Shown: piece after piece, positions 45,405-58,266 of the stretch
Numbering within the stretch: position 1 is the first letter of the stretch
Layout: each line of letters begins with the position of its first letter
NCBI RefSeq assembly: GCF_000237925.1
Contig: NW_017386002.1
Span: 124,001 to 188,000, forward strand
DNA length: 64,000 nt
Direction: 5' to 3'
Origin: Schistosoma mansoni
Lineage: Eukaryota > Platyhelminthes > Trematoda > Strigeidida > Schistosomatidae
The notes under the pieces: model-generated
Database searches by the model: none
The model's input: the letters and a program-made list of their open reading frames with translations, nothing else
What the model was told of the DNA's origin: nothing
Program-made: the position numbers and the translations under genes

Positions 45405-45985
45405 GACTAAACTGCCTTATTTTGCTACTTTGTAGTTGCATTAAATAATTTTCCTTCCCTAATTTTTTAACTGAAGTAGACAGGCAACTTACTGAACCTA
45501 CCAGTAATTCGTCGCTAAGAGACGCTCACTAGCACCCTAAAAAGTCAAAAGGAACTCACAATCGACTGCTTACCACCAGTGGTATTGCATCTATGGAACC
45601 TGTTGCCCATCAACCGGTCAGGTTATAACAAAATAGCCTTAGCACGAATTTAATGTGAGTTTCTTCTTGTCTGTTCTTTATCAGTTTTTTACTCTTCTGT
45701 ACACTATATTGCCTTGCCATTAATATTATTTCACCAATCGTTATCTTACTTTATCTGTAACTGATATATTTATACACTTTTCCGCCTACTTTGGTTAGAA
45801 ACTATCCTACATATACCCTTCCTAATGCCTATACTCTGATTGGCAACCTATACTTTACACTATAGTCAATTAAAACATTGCATCGATGCCCTATCCATTG
45901 TCCATAATTTGTAACTATCTGACAAGCTTGTAAAATGGTACCTATACTTATGTACCCATGAGCTGTTTGTGAATAATAATAATGA
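45405..45985 (+). mobile_element. LINE-D, part 4 (3' end)
   Basis: This continues LINE-D after the RTE-B insertion, with its 3' UTR ending in AATAATAATAATGATAAAG near 45985. The reading frame has already ended in mixed frames. The boundary is inferred from the tail. Confidence 0.55.
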
Positions 45986-45989
45986 TAAA

Positions 45990-47660
45990 GTTAAAACACA
46001 TCCAGGTGATCGACACAAGAATGGCTTTCACCATATCATCGGGTTTATATGAATTCCAAACAATGCCGTTTGGACTAATTAATGAGCCTTCTGCTTTTCA
46101 ATAACTAATGCATACAACATCATCTGGGTTGGAGCCACGTGCCTGTATGGTGTATCTGGATGATGTCACAGAACATGGAACAGCTGTTCAAGAACATTTA
46201 GAAAATTAGTGAATAGTTTTAGAACGCCTCAAGAAATTGGGTTTAAAAGTACAACCATCGAACTGTTGCCTGTTGAGGAAGCAATTCGAATTCCTGGGTC
46301 ACGTCGTTTGTGACCAAGGAATACGCGCAGATATCGAAAGAGTCGATGCAATCGGAAACTTGGTTGTTCTAAAAAAGCTAGTGAACTCCGCAGCTTCCTA
46401 GGTTTAACGAATGATTATAGAAGATTTAGCAATGGACTTACAGAGATTGCAGCCCCGCTTCGTAACAGGCTAGGAAAGGATGTCAACTCTAAGTGGATTA
46501 ATAAGTGCCAGAAGTCTTTCGGTTGCTGCGTTCGACTTCAAACTTATCATATCGCGACCGTTCTCATACAGCTGGTCGTTTCACCTTAGACACCGATGCA
46601 AGTGACCGAGCTATCAGTCACAGGTCTCTTCGGACGGAAAAAACAAAGCTACTGCGTATCGAAGCTGAATGTTTCGTAAGCTGAAAGAGTTATCGTACAA
46701 CACGCGAAGGGATTCCAGAAGTCGCACACTCTGTGTGTTACTCCTGGCGTTAATTTTTGGAGGACAAGATTGCTATTAAAACTGACCATAAAGCTTTGAT
46801 ATGGTCTCGAAAGTTTAGAGGTCTCGAAAGGAAAATCGCATGATGACAAGAGTGATTGCAAGATCATGACTACGAATTCATACATAGGTCTGGAAAACAG
46901 CATCAGAACGCGGACACCTTATCATGCAGAGCAGCTAGGCCTCACGGAAACTGGCCTTCGTGAGTCACGCCAACGACGGAAAAGATAGAATCGAATATCA
47001 TGGGAGATATTGACTGGGCTCATATTCAGGCAATAAATCTGGAAACTTCATTATTGCAAAACGCCTTGAGAAATCAGAACTCTCAGCTGTCTTCAGAAGA
47101 TATCCAGGGTGTGAGTTGAAGAAGTAGGTGTCTATGGTACATTTGGAACTTCTTAACAACGACAGATGGAGTGTCATGTTTTTGTTATGAACCATGCTAT
47201 TCAAGACAGCCAGTAGTTCCACAGTCTATTTTCGGTGGTGTGTTGGACGAAGTTCATGAAGAATTGGGCCATGAAGGCCAAAATAAAATGATGGAGCCCA
47301 TCACACAGTGTTGGTGGCTAAAAAACAGTATGACATGTGGAATTAATTCAGAGCTGGTGAGATTTGTCAAATGACTAGGAACCTAAAAGACAATCCGCAT
47401 GCACTCTTGGTAAATATGAAACCAGGTTACTAAAACGAGATTATGAGGATTGATATTATGGGGTAATTATTTGAAACTGACGAAGGAAATAAGTACAAAT
47501 AGTGGTGTGAGGTGATTTCCGTAAAAAACACGGGTGCTCAAACTGTAGCTAAAGCAGCATTTGAAATTCTGGTTTCTCACTGTGGTGCCCCATTTCTCTT
47601 ATATTCGAATAGGGTTACCAACTTTCAAAGTATACTTTTTGATGAATTATGTCAGGTAAC
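45990..47660 (+). mobile_element. Ty3/gypsy pol fossil
   Basis: Mixed-frame translation shows Ty3/gypsy pol order: RT (FQTMPFGLINEPSAFQ; MVYLDDV; FEFLGHVVCDQGIRAD), RNase H, then integrase-type sequence. It is heavily worn, with many breaks, and no LTRs are seen in the window. It is an old copy next to the LINE-D tail. Confidence 0.8.
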
Positions 47661-47671
47661 TTAAATAGTTG

Positions 47672-47755
47672 AGGTCATCAGTTAGTTGCAGCTAAACCAC
47701 CATAGAGAACCTGGAAACACTGAACGACGGTTTCGTCTCATTGTGGGTCAGAAAA
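47672..47755 (-). repeat. Second-family hammerhead repeat, diverged 3' fragment
   Basis: The minus strand reads GACGAAACCGTCGTTCAGTG, then TTTCCAGG and ATGGTGGTTTAGCTGCAA, matching the ribozyme 3' half and end block of the repeat. The CTGAGGA part is missing. Confidence 0.6.
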
Positions 47756-48429
47756 ATAAAACATTGAGCATGTGTTCTGTAATTTGGTTATATTTATACT
47801 AATAACCATGGGGTTCGTTATATTCTTGTTCCGTCTAGATACTCCACTTTGATAAATATCACAACTCATTGTTGTCTCGTCAAGAGCCCCTGATCATATT
47901 TCACTCTAGCGACATGAGATAGCATGAATTTGATCTAATAATTTATCATACCTCCGTCTGTTCCACTACTAAATGTCAAACATTGATTAATGTTCATATC
48001 CAAATGTCCTGCTGCTCCTCGGTTTCTTTCTTTTTTTCGATCTCTTCAGAATCTTGTTCTGAGTGTGAAACTATGTAACTTCTGACATCTGGAACAAGCT
48101 CGATGAACGCGCTTTCCCAAGGTCATAGTTCGCTCAAGGCGCTCCACAAGTCTACTTTATAGCAACTATAAACCTAAAATTTGCGTTGCATAAATACTTA
48201 GCACGACCAAAATCCTAACACAATTTTGATGAGATTGGATCTGGTGTGTAACGTAAACGCGATGCCCCTTCGGAAAATATTTTGAAGACTACACAGTTTA
48301 TCCGAACGAATGAACTGATATTCACTTTTATAGATTATATTTACTAAACAACCCTGCTTGGGATGGATACTGTGAACCAGTAAATGTTGTAACTTGTAGA
48401 TCATGTCTGTAAAAATGACGTGTACCTGC

Positions 48430-48525
48430 TCTTGCAGAAATGTTATTATTATTAGGCGGTCCATAGTAAAGTGCCTCTTTGGTGGGCGGGAGTTCAAGTA
48501 ATAGTTATTATTATTATTATTATTC
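48430..48525. repeat. (TTA)n microsatellite with short unit
   Basis: Two TTATTATTA runs flank GCGGTCCATAGTAAAGTGCC. The flanks hold no recognisable gene. Confidence 0.6.
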
Positions 48526-48861
48526 ACAAACATCTTATGGGTACATAAGTGCTGTGAAGAAACCATTTCGTACTTCTTCAAAAATGCAATAATACACAAT
48601 TTTCAATAATGTTAGCATTACATTTGCCACGTTTGAGAAAGGAGGAAAAAATAAAATATTAATACTAGAATAGTGATAATAATAGTAATAATAAATCAGG
48701 TTCTGCGTAATTGGCAAGAAATTTGAATTTGGAAAAGTGTCACAGTTACGAATAAATATTGACAAACAGTTCCACAATAAACCATACCGCACTGTAAAAA
48801 ACTTACAACGCATTTGATTTTTGTGTTTTAAGGTAAACAGTGTAAATGCTTTGTTACTTCA

Positions 48862-49200
48862 TCTATAGGCTGGGTCATGGATCATAGTTGAGCGGGAGGT
48901 TAGGGATGACAGTTCATTTATTGCTTTGTAGAGAAATATTAGATTGTTCCTTAGCCTACTGTGCCATAAAGGTTCTATGGGGAAGTGCTTACATCTACTT
49001 GTGTAACTCAGAGTGGAGTCACTTCCTAGCAGTTGGCGTGTAAAGAGTCTTTGAACATCTTCTACTCTTATTTTGTCTATGGAATTCATATTAAACGGCT
49101 TAATACTAGAATCGGAGACTATGAGTATATAACGTATGTCAAATATAAAGTGTTTTGTTATAACGTGAGAGTACTGGTCAGTGGAATATATATATTTCAA
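48862..49200 (-). mobile_element. LINE RT C-terminal fragment
   Basis: The minus strand gives KIRVEDVQRLFTRQLLGSDS, then RCKHFPIEPLWHSRLRNNLI, the C-terminal pattern VQRxFTRRL ... LxYxxRC ... LEPLWxRRLRxNLI of jockey/CR1-like LINEs. A single frame is open over this part. Confidence 0.75.
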
Positions 49201-51493
49201 TCATTATAATCAAAAGATAAAGACGCGTCAATGTCAATTGATGGAGCCTTATATAAGATATATAGGAAACGAAGTCCGAGATATGTATGTATGGAACAGT
49301 ATGTATGGTAAGTGTCCGTCAAGATTATTATCCTGGGGTTAAGTGTGACCGATATATGAGGTAGCGTGATGATCTAAGAATAATATAGCCTACAAAAGAA
49401 CAAGTCGAATGATTTCTAAACCACGTGAAAAAGTATTATCACATTCAAATTCATCTGAGTCAGGTTTTACGGGAAGGTATACAAGTACAGTTAGTGTCCG
49501 ATAAACTGAAATTCCCAGTCATCAAAAACATTTTTAATGATTGTCCATAGCTAGCTTTCAAAATGAACTTTATCTAATAATACATGACAACAACAGCATC
49601 CAACGCACTTTTTCCTATTTGCAAACATGCTGATTCTATTCAGTATACTCAATAAAAACAGGCTGATATGTAAGTCAATACAGTTTTTCCATAGTTCCTA
49701 TCAAAGGCTAAGTTATTACAGGGGGTCCATATCACTACTATATTACGTGTGACTTGACGAAATGAATTAGCGATATGTTAGGGCTGATGTGAATATGACA
49801 AATATGATACATCAATATCACATCCTCGTGGTTCCTCATGTTCTGTACAAATTCTAAGCTCTCAACTTCAGCTTCCTGGAGCTATATATGATGTAATGTA
49901 CACGTAATTTGTAGTTGTGAAGTTTGAGTATGCTAATGAGTGATCAGCTCTACTTACTAAACTGGTCTGCTTCACCATATGATTCAAGAACTATATTTAG
50001 ATGTCATATAATTATATCGACTAAACTTAATTTTACGATAACCAAGAATACTAAACTAGGCAAGCGTCATAATTATTATTTCATTTGCACAGACATGTTG
50101 CTCAAAGTAGTTAAATGTAGATAATTAAACCTATAAACACAAAACACGAACTATCGACCAGTAAGACTTACCTAACAGAAGACAAACGATATTGTTTTGA
50201 GACCAAAGATAACGGTCGCTTGCTCATAAAAACATAGTTTACAGCACGATAAACATTTCTCCAGTGATACTGACGGTCTACTGGAGAAAAAATTGACGAT
50301 GTGATTAAACTTACTGTGACTTAAGATGTTATGCAATGCACGTCCGGAGTAATGAAGTCGGACGTGGTAAATACAAATTACAAGCCGAGGGAAGGTCGCG
50401 ACATAATCTAGTTCTTTAATAAATAATACATCATAATATGACAAATTCAATGAATACATGTAAGTAAACATGACCATTACTACACTGAGCGATACATTAG
50501 GCTTCTGTGAAAACTTCGGGTTTAAATCCACCTTTATTCGCTACTTAATATTCTTTGTTCGGAAATCACCATCATCAATAATCCACTCTATCTGCTCGGA
50601 AAACATTCAAATTAAATATGCATTTATCTCGGTCCATGGTATTAGGCTATGAAAAAACCGTGGTTGTAGAGCGAGATTCTGAGTGGTGACTTTGACACGT
50701 GATCAACTTACTAAAGTCACAAAAAGGCCTATTATTAGATTCCTCTACCACTCGTTTCTGACATCGGCATCGATTAGGAGATTACAATGATACTGTGGTT
50801 TTCTGTGTCACATAAATTTTTATACTCGGTCCTCTTGTAGAGTAGGCTACAAGTTTTATTTCAACAATTAGTTCTATTTGGAAATTTCCTGCTTTTTACT
50901 CAATGATTTTGATGTTGACTGGCTTCGAAATGCGATAGCAGGAAAACCTTGCACAATGAAAAACTTTGTGCTGTTATGACGTCCTTCGCTTACTCAGTAT
51001 TCCATTAAATTTCGTCTAATATGGCCTCTGAAACTAAGATAAGTATTCTTGTAGTAGAAACGTCAAGTAATTGAGAAATTGCATTCGTTCTATAGTGTCA
51101 GACAATGATTGTATTATTATTATGTAGAACGTATGAGTTCTAATGCCAGGTGTCTTCACTAGTAGTAGCTTGTAATGTAAAGGTTGCGATAGAAATTCAC
51201 TTTAGGTTCTTTCGGAGTGAAAATACTGTATTGGACTGACCTAACTCAAAAGTCTACTATTGTAGGTATTGCTCTAACTTCATTTAAACTTTCGTCCCTT
51301 TTTGGGCTGCAACAGTGAAGTTGTGCTTTTAGCCCTTCTAAGTGCTTTGAGACTATTGACGCAAAGCTACTTAAAGAACTTGTGATGACTTGTTTGTTAC
51401 CAACTGTGGTGTTGTAACACTTCTTTTTCAGAGGTAGTGGTTCATTTGCGAGTGTCTCTTCTACCCCAGTATGTTACACGCTACTAAAAAAAG

Positions 51494-51532
51494 ACATGCC
51501 TCAAACTAGTCTACCAGACCTTTGAGGCATGT
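51494..51532. repeat. Perfect 12-bp inverted repeat
   Basis: ACATGCCTCAAA pairs with TTTGAGGCATGT across a 15-nt spacer. The surrounding region (49200-52310) holds no gene I can recognise. Confidence 0.8.
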
Positions 51533-52340
51533 TTATAAGAAAGCTTACGGGGTCTTCGTTACACAATAGATTTATTTCTCACGGACTAACACCTCAATGT
51601 CCAGAGGCTTTAGTCGTGTTTTCGATATCTTCACCAACACTTTTGTACAAAGATATTTCGTTTAGTGACACACTTTCCAGAGAAATTGTGACTGTCTCTT
51701 TAAACCTTTATCTGACATCAACAGTAAGATCAGTGCACTTTTTATCGCAACAGCGACCTATCTTCAACCTGGCAGCAACAGGTTTGCCTACCACAATGAT
51801 TGTTTGTCGGAACCGTTACAATGAAGGTACGTTATCTGTTACAAATAAATAAAACCTGTGCATAAAAATAAATAATAATACTGAAAGGATGAAATCTCAC
51901 CTATAAAGCGACAGAAGACTCAAAATTCTTTGATAAAAGTGGGAGACAACAAAGAGACCAAACTTTTCTCTAAGCTAGCTTAATGTAGACGAAAAGTTAC
52001 TAAGGACCTGAGACTAAACCGAAACAGGAAGACAGAGCAAAGTGGTTACTCAGTCTATACAAGCTCATAAAGATGAATTTGAACATCCTGGATGTATTGT
52101 CTCTACGATCAAACACTATTTTTTGAACTCTCTTAACTTCAAGTTATAAAATTAAGCTTCTCTGAATCATGCACAAATAAAAACACGATATTTACATAAG
52201 ACTAAAAAGCTGTACACTCTCATTTGTATCTACTAGCTGGATATTTGAATGTTTCGAATATTGAAACTTTAGTCAGTGTTTTTCAACTCTACTGACTCTT
52301 AAGGCGCACTCTTCGGCTTTCACGAGATCGTTGCTGTGGA

Positions 52341-52345
52341 ATGAG
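52341..52345 (+). CDS. RPL19: RPL19 exon 1 (ATGAG)
   Basis: The first coding exon is only ATGAG, followed by GTAATC. Splicing to the next exon after CAG at 52383 gives Met-Ser-Asn-Leu-Arg, the conserved L19 start. The intron is 38 bp. Upstream, CTCTTCGGCTTTC at 52314-52326 resembles a pyrimidine-rich (TOP-like) start, which would fit a ribosomal-protein gene. Confidence 0.75.
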
Positions 52346-52383
52346 GTAATCCATGTACAACTTTTATAAACTTTCAACAGCAG

Positions 52384-52734
52384 CAATCTACGCGCTCAAA
52401 AGCGTCTAGCCTCGGCTGTATTCGGTTGCGGAAAAAAGAAGATCTGGCTAGATCCTAATGAAACTGCGACCATTCAAAATGCCAACTCGCGTAAAATGAT
52501 CAGAAAGTTGTTCAAGGATAACTTGATTATTCGCAAACCTGTGACAGTCCATTCTCGTTCTCGATGCAGAAAAAACTTGATTGCACGTAGGAAAGGTCGT
52601 CACTCGGGAACGGGTAAAAGGAAAGGTACAGCAGATGCACGCATGCCTCAAAAGGTCCTATGGATGAGGCGAATGAGAGTTCTTAGGCGTCTACTAAAGC
52701 GGTATAGAGAAGCTCACAAAATCGATAAACATCT
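52384..52734 (+). CDS. RPL19: RPL19 exon 2: 60S ribosomal protein L19
   Basis: eL19 is a 60S subunit protein that contacts 25S/28S rRNA and forms an inter-subunit bridge. This exon encodes [40 protein letters not shown], then [20 protein letters not shown] and [20 protein letters not shown], close to animal L19 throughout. The acceptor is a double CAGCAG (52378-52383); use of the first CAG would add one Ser. The donor GTAAGT at 52735 leaves two codon bases that join exon 3. Confidence 0.96.
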
Positions 52735-52766
52735 GTAAGTCCTGTTATTTATCATATTTTTTAAAG

Positions 52767-53277
52767 GTACCACTTATTATACCAACAATGCAAAGGGAAC
52801 CAATTTAAAAACAAAAGAGTTCTCATTGATCACATTCACAAGAAAAAAGCAGAACGTCTCCGAGCAAAACAACTCAGTGATCAGGCAGAAGCACTGCGTC
52901 AGAGGAAAAAAGAGTCCCGAATAAACCGTCAACACAGACTTGAAGAGCGAAAGAAGGCCGTAATTGAGAGTTTTAATGCAGCCGTTGCCAAACCCACAAC
53001 TCCAGTCGCTCAAAAGCCAACCCCCTCAGTGGAGACTAAACCTAAGATAGAAGCTAAGACAGCTCCTGCTTCTGTTCCAGCGCCAGTAGTTACACCGACG
53101 TCTCAGCCGTCTGCTGCCAAGGTGGAAGTTCCAACAAAACCTGCACCACCCAAAGTGGCATCGAAAGTTGCACCGCCACCCAAAATCCCAACTGCAAAAA
53201 CTCCTGCAGCTCCACCTAAAATACCTGAGCCTGGTTCAGCCAAGTCAGCGTCCTCTAAAAAGCCTACCAAGCGTTAG
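52767..53277 (+). CDS. RPL19: RPL19 exon 3: C-terminal helix and long PAK-rich tail
   Basis: The first part (YHLLYQQCKGNQFKNKRVLI, DHIHKKKAERLRAKQLSDQA) is the normal L19 C-terminal helix. It is followed by about 96 residues rich in Pro, Ala, Lys and Val (KPAPPKVASKVAPPPKIPTA and similar) to TAG at 53275-53277. The total is 288 aa against about 196 in human L19. The acceptor is TTAAAG at 52761-52766. The tail resembles basic PAK-rich tails seen on some other ribosomal proteins and histone H1; its role here is unknown. Confidence 0.95.
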
Positions 53278-53390
53278 TTTGAAATAGATTTCTAATGGTA
53301 ATATGGCTTTTAAATCATTTATGGGTTAGCTTATAATTATCCGCTGTGTTCACGCTTTGGTTGTATCGTTGAGATCCGTTGTCTGCATAA

Positions 53391-53396
53391 AATAAA
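53391..53396 (+). promoter_or_regulatory. RPL19 polyadenylation signal
   Basis: AATAAA lies 114 nt after the RPL19 stop, at a plausible distance. Nothing else recognisable lies between. Confidence 0.6.
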
Positions 53397-55384
53397 CTCA
53401 AGTGTTTGGACATGTTTTAGTAGCATGCCTGAAAATACCTGTTATCTCATCTAAGTACTGTAGGGTTTCGATTATATTAGTCGTATATGTTCACATTAAG
53501 GTTTCATATAGTTGCCCTACATTAATTGTGATCAATACTTGAAAGTCACAGTAATCTCAACGTAACAAGAAAGTTGATTTGCGTTTCTAGTACGATGTCT
53601 ATCAAACGTTTTTGTATGCACACGCGCCAATCTATCCCCGCCAGCGTTCGATGATTATCTTTCATCATCACCATCCTGTAAAGGTCACTAGTTTCCAGTC
53701 ACTGATGCAATTCATCTACAACGTGCTGACTCAAGTAGTCATCACTAAGCTGCACCGCGACCGCTGTTTTTTGACTCCCAGTTTGCCGAAAGATTATAAT
53801 TTATTGGTTGTAGACAATGTGGCTACACTGTTAAGCTTGGGAGCGGCTGTCAAGTTCTGTGCTTTTTGTGGCGAAGTCTTTTGGGTCGCTACTTTCAACC
53901 ACCACTTGGCTGCATTTCTTGCAAGCCAAATGTTCAAACCTGGGTCTGGTAGTCCGTTAACGATTGTTTACATGCGACAATAATCTTTTCAAATAATTGA
54001 ACTGGAAGGTCTGTCATTTTCATGGCTCCGCCTACTGTAGTAATCTCTAACTACAATTCACTATAGCTGGAGATGTCCTTTATTCTGATCACACGGGTTA
54101 TAACGTACAGGCTCCATACCTAAAAAGTGAATGGAAACTTGCTGATTTAATCGTAGGTTAGGAGTCGAAAGATTGTTATGAGGCCGCGAAAAACACATTA
54201 ATTGGTCTAACCTCTGGCATTTCAATCTGTATAAAATGAGCTCTGTAAAAACGGATCAAAACAACTGGCTCGTAATATTGCCCATGGAATATGATGTATT
54301 CGGTAGTAGACCACACATCTACTGAAGCACGTTTTCATTCACATTTCTGCATTCGGTTTTGGTCAATTCTCATAGTTGTTTTTCATACTAATTTGTGGCG
54401 ACGATGATTCTTCCTGTAAGTCCTTCCAATTGCTAGTTGTCCAATTAGTACAGTCATTCGAATTCCGTGCATCATGTACCATCATCATTACATATTCGAG
54501 TATCAAGTATAGCTGCAAGGGTATAGGTTATATCCGTGCACATGTTAGGTTATTCAAATTTATACTGATGAGGGTTTTGAATAGTTACTACACATTGTTG
54601 TCACCTTTCTCACTGTTCAGTAACCCACAGACGCACTATCTTTGAGTAACATAACCTTTAGACTGCACACGTGTAGGCGAAAATTCCAGAATCCGCTCAT
54701 CTCCATCAGCTCAATTAGGGCTGAGAAGTATTCTCTTATCTTGGGAGCTGAATAAAAGTAACACATCTGGTCAGGAACTCTGTCAGGTATTTTGAAGAGT
54801 TCTATTACCATGAATAAATGACGTACTTATGAGAGATTTATGCAAACTAATGACTGCCCAATCTAGTGTCTTACTTAAATCTACCAAATAGATCTAGCCA
54901 GTTTCACTAGAAAAATGCATCCAGTGATTGCTAAAAACTTGGTCTCTTGCAAGTAGTGCAACAGCAAAGTAGTCAATCCTGCGTGTCGATCACATCTACT
55001 CATGAGCCTCATAACTTCATTGAATTGGTTTTGGAGGATACAGATTATGCTGTGAATTAGTGTCACTTAAATTCACAATACAAACACTAATGGTTAGTGT
55101 TATAATTACGTAATTGACCAATTTTTTTATCTAACTAAACGTTTATCAGGTTTCGCCCTTCCCTGAATTCCTAAAGTGGACTAGGAATTTATAGTATGAT
55201 TCAGGGATATGATAGTAAATTACGTAGATAGAATTGACGTTGGTTCATAATGGCTCTATGCCAACAGGAGCAGATCGGCGATCCATACAAGTAATGAGAC
55301 TCCAATAATAACGTAGTAAGTAGTGGCAAGAGAGTTAGTAAAGATTATTGTAGGTCTTAAGTAGTACAATAGAGGTATGTGATT

Positions 55385-55935
55385 GACCACTGCAAATGCC
55401 GTGGTACGGCTGAGGGTAGGGAGGGCCAGCTCTCTCTCTCTCTCTCTCGAAAAGCTCTCACATAGTCACCGCATGGGGATCCCTACTCATGCGGCATCAG
55501 TCCTTGAAATCACTAACTTCTGGTCTTAGCCATGTTTTCAGATGCAGACTATTTGACTGGGGTCCACGTGACTCGTAACCAATGGTCGGAGACTCTGGGT
55601 GACATGGCTCAGAATTGATCACAATGGCGTAGGTGTATACACTCTCTGAACCCTGATTCCATACCAATGGTGTACATGCGGTCCAAGATCCTAAGGGAAA
55701 AATGGCGTAGGAACCAATTATTGGTCACCGGCTACCACGGGACTGCATGTTCCACTGCTCTGTGGACTAGATCTCTACGTCAAGGGCTCCGAGTGTGACC
55801 CCCTAAGAAAACCACCTGCTTCGGTTTGACCAACCGGACAGTTTTCCAACCGTCATACAAAGCGAGTGATGAAGTGTGCATATGTATTTGGTGCATCCTC
55901 GTACCAATATTTATGTGTTTAAATAAATTGACATA
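55385..55935 (+). mobile_element. RTE-C / RTE-A mosaic element
   Basis: The RTE-C 5' UTR start (with a TC run at 55434-55450) is followed by an RTE-A C-terminal piece (CATCAGTCCTTGAAATCACT to GACATGGCTCAGAATTGATC). After that come the later RTE-C 5' UTR (CTAAGAAAACCACCTGCTTC) and the short tail GTACCAATATTTATGTGTTT. It is related to 1770-2312 but has RTE-A sequence within it. Confidence 0.65.
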
Positions 55936-57959
55936 TGTCTTATCCAGTCTGATTCTCATGGTGACTTAATCTCTTACTACATTTTTTTTATTCTAGTCAA
56001 TTTAATAGGATGAGACATGGTTGCTAAGAGCATATAACAAATCCTAGTCACTTTAGTCAGTAAAAGTTTGTATCCTTGTCAAACGACATCTTTTCTTCAC
56101 TCAGTGTTCCTATTCTAGCGTGAAAGTTGTTCATCCGGTGGATGAACCGTACTCGCTCTCAATTAAAAAGATTGTGCTCAACGTGTACTTGCGAATCGTC
56201 GTTTAGGTAATCAATCGCTGAAAATCGGAAATACAGTAGTCAGTAAAAAGTTGAATGGACAACGCTAGTGGAAATAAATTCATGTAACCAATTCAAATCT
56301 CAGTCTAGAGTAAAAATTAACACGACTCTCCATCATTCGTGGCGTACGTTACATCAACATAGTTTTCAAGGTCTGATATTGATAGAGTATCCTTTCATCT
56401 TTTTATCAGGAATATCGCAGTGAAACAAAACAGTTGACCGATATTATCTGGATATGGTAAAAGTCCTCGTAAGATGTTATAAAATAATTTAGGTGGCTGA
56501 TTTTGTTTAACTGAACAACCGTTAAAAGCAGTAGTGTTAGTCATACACAACGCAAAAATTGGAACATGTGTACATTGGCTCAAGCTACTAAACCCTATTA
56601 ATACAGCGAGATACAATGGTTAGGGAGAATCCCAGAAAAGTGGATTCAGTAAAAGTGTGAGTGGCAATAGGGAAGACTAGTCATCGAATATACGACTGGA
56701 GAAGAGTATGTGGATTAACGGAATAAAAGTATGAAGGGAATTGTTTGATAATTTAGAAAATTAAGATCGTAAGGAAGATGGTGAATTCGCATGCTTCGTT
56801 GTGAAATATTTCAACACGTCATCCAGTCTGAACATTGGCTAAGGTAATCGCGCAGACCTCAACCAGGTAGTGTGGCTAAGTGCAATAATCAACGTCTTCA
56901 TGAACCGATACCAAAAGCCATGGCGTACTCAGCACCTATCTTGTGATATAAATCACAAACTGAAGAATATTTACAAACCTATGCAAATGATACTTTACTT
57001 GATTGCTTAAGGTGTAATTAATAAATTGATATAAAGTTTGTAGTATAACATTTTACTACTAGAAGTCTGTTAGTAGTGGGGGATATATTAGGTCAAAATT
57101 CTATGGTCGGAATCAGTCAGACTTGTGTCATAAAGCATATATCTGCAATTTTGACACTCAAGTCGAAATCATCCAGAGACTTCGTAGCTATACTGTACAC
57201 GTCACCATGGACCGACTGCTAATACTAATTCGTCACTTAGTAAGCCTGATAGGTAAGGTTGTCCGTCTTAGCAAACATTCATATTCGACATTAGCTTGCG
57301 CACTTTTGGCTTAGAAAATAAACGTAATACGCATTGTTTTTGTTAAGTACTGTCACAAACATATTGGACACCACGATAAACATTTTAAAAAAGAAATTTA
57401 TTTTCAGTATAGTTGAATATCACAAATAATTGACGGTTTTAGTGAATGAGGTGACTAAAATTTACAACAAATTAAGAGCTAAATGATTATAGTTATGCTT
57501 GGGATTTCTCTGTTCTTAAATAAAATAGCAGTCAAAGCCATTCAAATAATGAGATACCCTTTGTTCAAATTGACCCAGTCTCCATTTGATTTGTATTGTA
57601 TGTCAAGTTAGTTTTCTTAGTGTATTTTAACTATATTCAAAACTCGAAAATTAATTACAGCATATTCTTTGTGAATTAGTCTTTAGAAGATATATTTATT
57701 TAATGACTACGTCTCTCAGAACTGATCAGAAACTGTCTTTTGTACCATCACACAAAGCAAAGTTACACGAAATATTTACAATTTCCTAATCCAGATTATA
57801 TCTGAAACATAATCAGATAAGAATTCATTCGAAATAACCTCCCAACTAAACGATTTCATTATTGACGTAACAAACCATAGATGCACTAGTGTTTATTATC
57901 ATTGTCTCAGAACCAGATACATTAATCTCCCAAAGAAATGAATGTTCGCAACGAATTAG

Positions 57960-58266
57960 GCCTCCTTCAAGATAATAAAAATCGATCCAAATACATGAAA
58001 AAAAAACCTCCATCGAAATATGGTATAGGATTGAGGCAACAGAGATGTCTAAATAACTTTGTGAATTTCAGGCTATGAACAGAGAACAGGTATAAAACAA
58101 AAGCATTTTTAATTTCAAACGAACTCTGACCTGTATACAATAGGGTAGAAACTGCTGCTCAGCCCACACCACATCTCTTCAAATTTAAATTAGCCCCTTT
58201 GATAAATTTGGATAGTGTAATAAGAAGATGAAGATTATCCGAACTATGTGATGAGATATTAGCGCA
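57960..58266. repeat. 307-bp duplication, left copy beside gap
   Basis: From GCCTCCTTCAAGATAATAAA to GAGATATTAGCGCA this is nearly identical to 59827-60135 and stops exactly at the N gap. A true repeat or a doubly assembled contig end are both possible. Confidence 0.9.

Noticed and set aside
51529-51852. Open frame of 107 codons, and an antisense stretch with Cys residues
   Set aside because: Neither strand gives a family match or consistent splice sites.
53612-53983. Open frame of 123 codons downstream of RPL19
   Set aside because: No recognisable domain, no splice or start context, and a minus-strand reading is equally plausible. Not supported as a gene.
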